DNA from: Acidobacteriota bacterium
GTDB lineage: Bacteria; Acidobacteriota; UBA6911; RPQK01; JADFOI01
NCBI GenBank assembly: GCA_029942065.1
Contig: JAPYTY010000022.1
Coordinates: forward strand, 1-14,745
Direction: 5' to 3'
DNA: 14,745 bases
Part shown: positions 6,275 through 11,927 of the stretch, piece after piece
How the letters are laid out: every line of letters begins with the position of its first letter
How positions within the stretch are numbered: the first letter of the stretch is position 1
Notes under the pieces: generated by a model
What the model was told of the DNA's origin: nothing
What the model saw: the letters and a program-made list of their open reading frames with translations, nothing else
The model's database searches: none
Translations under genes and position numbers: made by a program

Positions 6275-7786
6275 TTAACCTCTTGTGTAGTGGTCGGCAA
6301 TGATTCTTCGTGCCGCAAAGGCGGCAGTCGTACAAACCGGGATACACTTGTGCGCCAGGCTTGCCCTGGGCATCACGCTTCCATCACAGATCAACAAATT
6401 CTCCACATCGTGGGATTCAAAATGGGGATTCACCACCGACTCCTTGGGATCGGATCCCGCTCGGCAGGTGCCGGTGGGATGCCCTCCACGGAACGACTTG
6501 GGGGTGTCCTGTTCAATGACCTTGGCTCCCATCTTCTGGTGAATTTCCCTCAGGATCTCCGCACCCCAGAGCAGGGTCTTGACGTTGGTAGGATCCGCAT
6601 AGGGGTAGTCGGTACTTCCGGTGACGACATTGACCTTACCCTTGACCATCGCCGTTAGAATGCTGGAACGAAGACCCCCCACACGACGGGTGGCGGTGCG
6701 CATGTAATCCTTGTGGGCCTGGCCAAAGCGGGGGGCAACGCCCCTGAGAGCGGCCGCCTGGGGATAAGTCGGAAAACTCATGAGCGTGTCTCGAATACCC
6801 ATGACATTGTTTCCGTCGGCCGGAAAATCGGGCCAGAAATAATGACCGTAGTTCCCTGGTCCTCGCTCTCTTTTCACATCAAAATCATACTGAGCCCAGA
6901 CGGCGACCCCGGGCTGAATCTCCAGGTGGTCTCCGATATTGGAGTTGTGAACCAGAGTCTTGTCACCCAGTTGATCCTTCGGCCCGTATCCGGACCGGCC
7001 CAGTAAAATTGGCGTCCCGTAGGTGCCACAGGAAACCAGTACCTTGTCGGCACTCACTTGCCGGATGGTGCCGTCCTGCTGCCGAAAAACCACCCCCCGG
7101 ACCACGCCCTGTTCCCCCCTCCTCTCGATTTCCACCTTCTCGACTTCAACATCGGGGATGAGTTCCACGCCATTTTTTTCGGCTCTTTCAACATAGCTCA
7201 GAACGTTGGGCTTGCAGTCGGTCCGGCAGAAGTTGCCGAGGCCACAAAGGCCACAGTAGATACAATTTTTGCGGCCGGTGGGTACATATCGAGGCTCCAC
7301 CCCCATCGACTTCAGGGTCTCTGTGAAAAGGTTGTTGCCGTGACTTTTCATCTCGTCGGGAATGTCGCCGATATTGAACTCGCGGACAATCTCCTCAATC
7401 GGCTCCTTCCATTTATCCTGGCTCCAATCCACCCCGGTTTCATTCATCCAGTGGGTGTGGTCCATCTCGTAGGGAGAATAGGCATTGTTGCCCCAGTGCA
7501 TGGTGCTTCCTCCCACCATCTTGCAGGCCTCGGGCCACGGCCACACCCAGCGGCCGCTTTCGTTGTGAGACACGTTGGTGAACATGGCCCGGCGAGCGGG
7601 AGCTCCATATCCGGGATTGAGTGCTCCCTTCAAATAGGGACCGGCCTCGAGCATCAGGATCTTCAACGGCTCCCCGTCCCGGGCACGGACTCCGCGCTCG
7701 GCCACATGGGCAGCGATGATGGACCCGGCCGTCCCCGCTCCCACGATGATCAGATCGTACCGGTCATTGTCATTTTGCTGTTGCAT
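6275..7786 (-). CDS. GMC-family FAD-dependent oxidoreductase
   Basis: This 503-residue flavoenzyme is a likely large subunit of a periplasmic sugar- or alcohol-oxidising dehydrogenase. The FAD-binding Rossmann motif is GAGTAG at 16-21, and VGGSTMHWGN at 91-100 is the second flavin-contact block. The C-terminal GGHPTGTCRAG (434-444) holds a candidate catalytic histidine, H436. A compact cysteine cluster (C175, C178, C181, C187, C191) matches the cysteine-rich segment of gluconate-dehydrogenase-type GMC proteins. The ATG at 7786 has GGAGG nine bases upstream. It is the first gene of a two-gene operon with the Tat-exported small subunit. A weak promoter candidate lies at 7842-7869. The substrate cannot be read from sequence. 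Confidence 0.9.
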   Translation of the reverse strand: MQQQNDNDRYDLIIVGAGTAGSIIAAHVAERGVRARDGEPLKILMLEAGPYLKGALNPGYGAPARRAMFTNVSHNESGRWVWPWPEACKMVGGSTMHWGNNAYSPYEMDHTHWMNETGVDWSQDKWKEPIEEIVREFNIGDIPDEMKSHGNNLFTETLKSMGVEPRYVPTGRKNCIYCGLCGLGNFCRTDCKPNVLSYVERAEKNGVELIPDVEVEKVEIERRGEQGVVRGVVFRQQDGTIRQVSADKVLVSCGTYGTPILLGRSGYGPKDQLGDKTLVHNSNIGDHLEIQPGVAVWAQYDFDVKRERGPGNYGHYFWPDFPADGNNVMGIRDTLMSFPTYPQAAALRGVAPRFGQAHKDYMRTATRRVGGLRSSILTAMVKGKVNVVTGSTDYPYADPTNVKTLLWGAEILREIHQKMGAKVIEQDTPKSFRGGHPTGTCRAGSDPKESVVNPHFESHDVENLLICDGSVMPRASLAHKCIPVCTTAAFAARRIIADHYTRG

Positions 7787-7841
7787 TTATCCAGTCCTCC
7801 ATTGAGGCAAGCGTGTAATTCCGGCGGAAAACCCTCGATCC

Positions 7842-7869
7842 AGAATACAGTTTTGCCACTCAAACGCAA
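7842..7869 (-). promoter_or_regulatory. weak promoter candidate for the GMC operon
   Basis: On the minus strand, TTGCGT (plus 7864-7869) and TATTCT (plus 7842-7847) are separated by 16 bp, giving a leader of about 50 nt. Matches are modest. The remaining part of the 7787-8012 gap shows no convincing gene or terminator. Confidence 0.25.
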
Positions 7870-8010
7870 GTAAAAAGAGGCTCTCTTGATCCGGTCCAGT
7901 GGCGTCTTCGCTGCTGTTTCGTACAGGCCGGAGGAGGCCGGTTTTAAGTTTGTAAGACCTCGCTCCGAATGAACGACAGCCTGTTTTTGGCTTGGTGGTG
8001 TAGCCGAAAG

Positions 8011-8034
8011 CACTACTGCATTACTGCACTACTG
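8011..8034. repeat. 8-bp tandem array at the end of hydrolase copy 2
   Basis: Three head-to-tail octamers, CACTACTG, CATTACTG and CACTACTG, overlap the stop codon of the truncated hydrolase. They encode its last residues, which are not shared with the other two copies. Confidence 0.65.
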
Positions 8035-8807
8035 TCCTGCTGGAAATACCCTCCCATGATGGCGTCATACCACATCTTCACCACTGCCGGAGCCATCCCC
8101 TGGGGCAGGCCCTCCTCCGGCCGGGTCCAGCCGTGATAGCCGGCATCGAATTGGGTGAGGGTCACCTTGGGAGCGGGTTCCATGGCCGCGAAGGCGGGAA
8201 GCACTCTCTGGCTGTAGCCTTCATAGGTATGGTCCTTGCTGTACTTGGCGATACTGTACAGGACGGGAGGAACCGGCTTGACCCCCTCCCCGGACAGCTC
8301 CCGCGCATAACCCAGGTACTGGCGAATCAGGCCGTCTGTCTCATCCCTGCCCAGATCCAGGCGCCGTGCGGTTGCCCGGGCCGCTTCGGTCAGGGCTTCG
8401 ATTCCGTTGAGGTGAACCGGGTACTCGGCCTTGAACTGGGGACTGGTGGTCCCCTTCTCCCAGGTTGCGAAAACCTCCTCCATCAACATGGGTAGCCGCT
8501 TGAGAGCTTCCGGTCCTTCGGTCTTCAGGATTTCAGCTCCAGCATACATGGCCCTGAGGCGCCAGGTGAAACCGGTCAGACACTGAAACGGATTCTCCCA
8601 TTTATAGCCGATGAGCCGTGAGTAGATATAGCCGAAAGGCGAGTTCTCCATCCCCAGGACACCGACGATATTCGGGACTCGCTGGGTGAGCATAAAGGAA
8701 AAGGGGCCCCCGGTGGAGGCACCGTGAATGTAGATGGAATATTCCCCTTCCGGCAGATGCCGGCGCATCAGGTCCTTCCCCGCTTCTTCAAAGGCCACCG
8801 GCCAGCC
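8013..8807 (-). pseudogene. hydrolase copy 2, 5'-truncated
   Basis: About 264 codons match residues about 199 to the end of the paralogs at 3463 and 9963, for example GWPVAFEEAGKDLM, EYSIYIHG, FKAEYPVHLNG and HTYEGYSQRVLP. The missing part comprises the signal peptide, the HGGGGD oxyanion-type loop and roughly 200 residues in all. The nucleophile elbow is altered from GHSTGG to GASTGG, with the serine kept. An open frame continues upstream to 8921, but those 38 residues are unlike any paralog and lie antisense to TonB-receptor sequence. The protein is therefore unlikely to be secreted or active. It is best read as a remnant, although the retained frame has no stop, so truncation is recent or an assembly artefact. 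Confidence 0.8.
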
Positions 8808-8865
8808 GGTTTGGTGCACCGACCCGGAGGCGGGATGTGTGTCGGATGTGAGGCCCAGCAATTCC
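8808..8865. other. breakpoint between two head-to-head truncated genes
   Basis: Hydrolase homology on the minus strand ends at about 8807 and TonB-receptor homology on the plus strand begins between about 8851 and 8872. Both genes lose their 5' parts here. I see no insertion-sequence end, REP or obvious microhomology in the interval. Confidence 0.65.
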
Positions 8866-9699
8866 CGGAGAAATCCCAACTTCGGTTTCATTCTGACCCA
8901 CAACACCGACGCCAACAGCAACTACAATGCCCTCCAGGTGAGCCTCAGGAAAAGATACAGCGCCGGGCTGCAGTTTTTGGGCTCCTATACCTGGGGACAC
9001 AGCATCGATGCGGGGTCTCAGCAATGGGGCTCGGAAGGGAGAAACAATCCCCAGAACACCACCAATATCTATGATCGAAAGTTCGACCTCGGGGACTCCA
9101 TCTTCGACGTCCGGCACAGTTTCTCCTTCAACGCCATCTATGAGCTCCCGTTTGGCAATAATCTGGACGGTGCCGCCCGGCACATTCTGGGGGGATGGGA
9201 GATCAACTCGATCCTGGTCCTCTCGGGCGGGAACCCGGCGACCATCATTACCGGATTCAATAAATCACGCTCCGTTGACACCCGCAATCCCGACCGGCCG
9301 AACCTGGCAGCAAGCAAGGCCAATAATACCGAGGGAGGCTCTACCGGCTGTGGAAACGTCGCTGCCGGTACCCCACTGGGCACTCCCTCTCTGTGGTTTG
9401 CCCCCTGTGCCTTTTCACTGCCCCTGGAGGGAACCCTGGGCAATCTGGGCCGCTCTGCGGTCCGGGGCGATGGAGTCGTCCAGCTGGATTTCGGTATCAC
9501 CAAAAAGTTTGATGTGACCGAGGGGATCGGAGCGCAGTTCCGGGCCGAGTTCTTCAACATCATCAATACGGCCAACTTCGCTCACCCCAGCGCCTCGCTC
9601 TTTACCGGCAGTGGAGGCCGCCGGGGCAACACGGGCCGCATCAGCCGCACCGTGACCACCTCGCGCCAGATTCAGCTGGCACTGAAGTTCACCTTCTAG
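8851..9699 (+). pseudogene. Oar-like TonB-dependent receptor, C-terminal fragment
   Basis: About 280 residues of the C-terminal beta-barrel of a carboxypeptidase-regulatory-domain (Oar-like) TonB-dependent receptor. Characteristic blocks are RRNPNFGFI, SNYNALQVSLRKRYSAGLQF, SYTWGHSID, FDVRHSFSFNAIYELPFG, FGITKKFDV and FRAEFFNIINTANF. The ending LALKFTF has the terminal aromatic expected of outer-membrane proteins. Full-length relatives have roughly 1000 residues, so the signal peptide, regulatory domain, plug and most of the barrel are missing. The open frame runs back to 8734 only because it is antisense to the hydrolase remnant. An intrinsic terminator follows, and the intact hydrolase copy 3 lies downstream on the same strand, so receptor plus hydrolase may once have formed an uptake module. 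Confidence 0.85.
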
Positions 9700-9734
9700 T
9701 CGAAACGGGGGGTGAGCTGCCCTCAGGGCAACCG

Positions 9735-9771
9735 AGCGGGAAGCGCCTTATGCGCTTCCCGCTTTCTTTTT
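9735..9771 (+). terminator. intrinsic terminator after the TonB-receptor fragment
   Basis: A perfect 12-bp stem, AGCGGGAAGCGC / GCGCTTCCCGCT (9735-9746 and 9752-9763), has the loop CTTAT and is followed by TTCTTTTT. It lies 35 bp after the receptor stop. Confidence 0.9.
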
Positions 9772-9797
9772 GTACCCTTCTCCAGGTCTCCCAGATT

Positions 9798-9826
9798 GTA
9801 GCGGCCGCTCACAGAGCGGCCGCGAC
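9798..9826 (+). repeat. REP palindrome, GTAG-headed, family 2
   Basis: GTAGCGGCCGCTC, loop ACA, then GAGCGGCCGCGAC: a stem of at least 10 bp that contains two NotI-like GCGGCCGC cores. It is the best copy of family 2. Confidence 0.75.
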
Positions 9827-9962
9827 AACAGAAATTGCCATCGGCTCGAATGGTCAGAGGATCAAAGACTTGATGAATTTGATGCCCTGGTAGATCATGG
9901 AGAAAAAGCGGGAGCCCAATGGAAACTACCGAACTCATCACCACCATAAAGGAGATCATCTA

Positions 9963-11333
9963 ATGGCGAAAAATACGTGGTTAATGGCTAGCTGCTTGCT
10001 TCTGGTCTTGACAGTCCCTGCCCTCGCTGCGGACTGGAATCCGCCCTCGGAGATCTCCCGTGCGAGGATCCTGGAAGATTCCCAGGCGGTCCTGTCCAGA
10101 CCCGACATCCCCTTGAGGGTCCGAGAGGAAATTTTTCGAATCCGCGTTCTGGAAATGGACTGGGATATGGGGGCCATGGTCTATGAGCCGGAGGATCCCG
10201 CCCTGATCCCGGTGGGACCCGATGGGAAGAAGCTGGGGGCCTTCCTGCTGCATGGAGGATCAGGAGATCATCGCTCCAAGGACGATGTGGCCCGCCTGCT
10301 GGCCGGCAAGTTCGGCTTCAAGGTGGTCAGCATGACCTATCCGGGCCGGCTATATCTGCTGGATCCCAGCCGCGACTGGCCGGGAGACACCCTCAACCCG
10401 GACGGCACAGCCCGGATGCCCATCTGGAACCAGGACAAATTGATCACCCACGATCAGTACGAAATGGTGGAAGACAAGTCGATGATGGAGCGCTATGGCT
10501 CCACCATCCTGGCCTGTGCCAAGGACGACACCGAGTTCTACCATCGAATGGCAGGATGGCCCATGGCCTTCGAGGAGGCCGGCAAGGATCTGATGAGCCG
10601 GCACATGCCTGCCGGAGAATTCACCATCTACATGCACGGCCACTCGACCGGCGGTCCCTTCGCCTTCATGCTCACCCAGAGGGTCGAGAACATCGCCGGC
10701 ATCATCGGGATGGAAAGCTCCCCCTTTGGTTATATCTACGCCCGGCAGGTTAACCAGAGCTGGCATCTTCCCTTTAACTGTTTAAAAATCCGCACCTGGC
10801 GGGATGTGGCCCGTTACGCGGGCCCGGAAGCACTGGGGAATGAGGGACCGGACGCCCTGCTGCACCTGCCCATGCTGATGGAGCAGGTCTTCGAGAGCTG
10901 GGCCAGGGAAAGCAACACCACTCAACCCCTCTTCAAGGCCGAGTACCCGGTCCATCTCAACGGGGTGGAGGCCCTGGGGTCGGCAGCCCAGGCGGTGGCT
11001 CGCCGTCTGGGAATGACGCCCCAGGCAACCGACGATCTGGTGCGCCACTTCAAGAACTACACCCGTGAGCTCTCCGGTGAGGGAAACCGGCCCTTTCCCC
11101 CGGCCATTCTGGGCACGGCCCAGACCAGCCGCGACCACACTCAGGAGATCTACCAGAATGTGGTGATGCCCATGTTTGCGGCCATGAAGCCCACCCCCAA
11201 GGTGCGCCATGTGAGGTTTGGAGCGGGGGTCCACGGATACAGTCGTCCCGAGCCCGAGCTGCCCATGGGAGTGGCCCCATCCGTGGCCCGACTGTGGTAC
11301 GAGGCCATCATGGAAGGATACTTCGAACAGTAG
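9963..11333 (+). CDS. secreted alpha/beta-hydrolase-like protein, copy 3
   Basis: This 456-residue paralog of the gene at 3463 is similar end to end, at roughly 60 percent identity by eye. The signal peptide (1-23, ALAA before DWNPP) predicts export. HGGSGD at 97-102 and GHSTGG at 226-231 (S228) mirror the oxyanion-type loop and nucleophile elbow of copy 1. A GVHGYSR block near the C-terminus holds the matching candidate histidine. The start at 9963 is chosen because AAAGGAG precedes it by eight bases and the signal peptide then begins at residue 1; an in-frame ATG at 9897 would add 22 residues lacking signal character. No convincing promoter was found between the upstream terminator and the start. 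Exact chemistry and substrate are unknown. Confidence 0.82.
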   Translation: MAKNTWLMASCLLLVLTVPALAADWNPPSEISRARILEDSQAVLSRPDIPLRVREEIFRIRVLEMDWDMGAMVYEPEDPALIPVGPDGKKLGAFLLHGGSGDHRSKDDVARLLAGKFGFKVVSMTYPGRLYLLDPSRDWPGDTLNPDGTARMPIWNQDKLITHDQYEMVEDKSMMERYGSTILACAKDDTEFYHRMAGWPMAFEEAGKDLMSRHMPAGEFTIYMHGHSTGGPFAFMLTQRVENIAGIIGMESSPFGYIYARQVNQSWHLPFNCLKIRTWRDVARYAGPEALGNEGPDALLHLPMLMEQVFESWARESNTTQPLFKAEYPVHLNGVEALGSAAQAVARRLGMTPQATDDLVRHFKNYTRELSGEGNRPFPPAILGTAQTSRDHTQEIYQNVVMPMFAAMKPTPKVRHVRFGAGVHGYSRPEPELPMGVAPSVARLWYEAIMEGYFEQ

Positions 11334-11348
11334 ACAGGCTGCGCGGAC

Positions 11349-11404
11349 TTCACCACAGAGACACAGGAAGATATTCACCACAAAGGCACAAAGACACAAA
11401 GAAG
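11349..11404. repeat. imperfect direct repeat of the TTCACCACA type
   Basis: Two related units, TTCACCACAGAGACACAGGA (11349 onward) and TTCACCACAAAGGCACAAAG (11374 onward), are followed by further ACACAAAG. Similar purine-rich CACAAAGACAC tracts are common intergenic repeats in many uncultured bacteria. On the minus strand they translate into low-complexity LCLCGE-like peptides. Confidence 0.6.
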
Positions 11405-11408
11405 AGCA

Positions 11409-11437
11409 CTGAGTCAGGGCGTTCCGCCCTGACTCAG
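11409..11437. repeat. perfect 13-bp hairpin
   Basis: CTGAGTCAGGGCG and CGCCCTGACTCAG flank a TTC loop. No T-run follows. It lies 75 bp after the stop of hydrolase copy 3, so it may stabilise the 3' end of that transcript. Confidence 0.7.
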
Positions 11438-11455
11438 ACTCATGTCACCTCCTTC

Positions 11456-11496
11456 GGAGCGATGTAAAACCAACCACGGATCCCCTACATCGCCCC
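11456..11496. repeat. long-armed inverted repeat in the composite palindrome block
   Basis: GGAGCGATGTA (11456-11466) pairs with TACATCGCCCC (11486-11496) at 10 of 11 positions across a 19-nt loop. The right arm runs into CTAC, a minus-strand GTAG foot. Confidence 0.55.
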
Positions 11497-11528
11497 TACA
11501 GGGCTCCCTCACCGACAATTTCTTCAAC

Positions 11529-11568
11529 CCTGGGGCTCACGCCCCAGGCTATTTCACCCCTTCGGGGT
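11529..11568. repeat. two adjacent perfect hairpins
   Basis: CCTGGGGC / GCCCCAGG with loop TCAC (11529-11548) is followed by ACCCC / GGGGT with loop TTC (11556-11568). With the upstream palindromes they form an ordered multi-hairpin element that would be highly structured as RNA or single-stranded DNA. Confidence 0.6.
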
Positions 11569-11616
11569 TCGGGAACTTGCTAATTCGAAAAGGGGCTTTC
11601 TGGATTCTCGCGGAAG

Positions 11617-11642
11617 AGAGCCGCTCACAGAGCGGCCGCTAC
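11617..11642 (-). repeat. REP palindrome, GTAG-headed, family 2
   Basis: GCCGCTC-ACA-GAGCGGC (11620-11636) is followed by CGCTAC, so the GTAG foot is on the minus strand. It is the same family as 5549 and 9798, in opposite orientation. Confidence 0.7.
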
Positions 11643-11732
11643 ACGATCGTGCCAACGGACCAAGGCAACCGAAAGGACGGATCGGATCCGAAGGCCACGT
11701 ATTCCGTTCCAATCTGGCACGACCCTGCCAGC

Positions 11733-11774
11733 CGTGAAACCTGAACCGTGGAATGCGCTGGTCGAAGACCAGCG
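11733..11774 (+). repeat. CGCTGGTC-type hairpin with heptamer tail (copy 2)
   Basis: The heptamers CGTGAAA, CCTGAAC and CGTGGAA (11733-11753) lead into a perfect 8-bp hairpin, CGCTGGTC / GACCAGCG with loop GAA (11756-11774). Confidence 0.75.
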
Positions 11775-11775
11775 T

Positions 11776-11807
11776 AAAAAGGGGCGCACGACCGTGCGCC
11801 CCTTTTT
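11776..11807. terminator. bidirectional terminator-like hairpin built from a family 1 REP
   Basis: A perfect 15-bp stem (AAAAAGGGGCGCACG with its complement, loop AC) ends in five A's on one side and five T's on the other. It can therefore act as a rho-independent terminator in either direction. It sits between convergent genes: hydrolase copy 3 (plus) and the amidohydrolase (minus). The core GGGGCGCACG / CGTGCGCCCC is the family 1 REP, but without the GTAG foot. Confidence 0.75.
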
Positions 11808-11825
11808 GAAACGTGAAACCTGAAA
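11805..11825 (+). repeat. orphan heptamer tail
   Basis: TTTGAAA, CGTGAAA, CCTGAAA: three heptamers of the same type, followed by CGCACC instead of the CGCTGG hairpin. Confidence 0.55.
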
Positions 11826-11873
11826 CGCACCGGTGTTCGACCCGCGCCCGAGGCGTCTCCCACACTCCGGACA

Positions 11874-11923
11874 CGTGAAACGTGGAACCTGGAACGTGGA
11901 ACGCGCTGGTCGATGACCAGCGC
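11874..11923 (+). repeat. CGCTGGTC-type hairpin with heptamer tail (copy 3)
   Basis: The four heptamers CGTGAAA, CGTGGAA, CCTGGAA and CGTGGAA (11874-11901) precede a perfect 9-bp hairpin, GCGCTGGTC / GACCAGCGC with loop GAT (11903-11923). TCTTTT follows on the plus strand, so it could also stop plus-strand transcripts. It is 4 bp from the amidohydrolase stop codon. Confidence 0.78.
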
Positions 11924-11927
11924 TCTT

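Larger units (their letters stand above)
11334..11927. other. 594-bp non-coding repeat cluster between convergent genes
   Basis: There is no credible gene here. Open frames through it are translations of repeats. The interval contains, in order: a CACCACAGAG-type direct repeat, a 13-bp perfect hairpin, a composite palindrome block, a family 2 REP, heptamer tails with CGCTGGTC hairpins, and a family 1 palindrome with terminator features. Each is listed separately. Confidence 0.8.

Noticed and set aside
7058..7873. 271-residue plus-strand open frame
   Set aside because: It lies antisense to the well-supported GMC oxidoreductase and its composition is that of a shadow frame.
7750..8013. 87-residue minus-strand open frame between the hydrolase remnant and the GMC gene
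   Set aside because: It overlaps the GMC start and its ribosome site, lacks its own ribosome site and resembles nothing recognisable.
8734..8850. Upstream part of the TonB-receptor open frame as its true N-terminus
   Set aside because: These residues are the antisense of conserved hydrolase sequence; no signal peptide or plug domain is present.
8808..8921. N-terminal extension of the truncated hydrolase as a real start
   Set aside because: It is antisense to TonB-receptor sequence and has no counterpart in the two intact paralogs.
11442..11744. 100-residue plus-strand open frame in the repeat cluster, and minus-strand frames at 11554-11874 and 11639-12031
   Set aside because: They translate palindromic and heptamer repeats (for example KGAHGRAPLF), have no ribosome site, and overlap hairpins and the amidohydrolase end.
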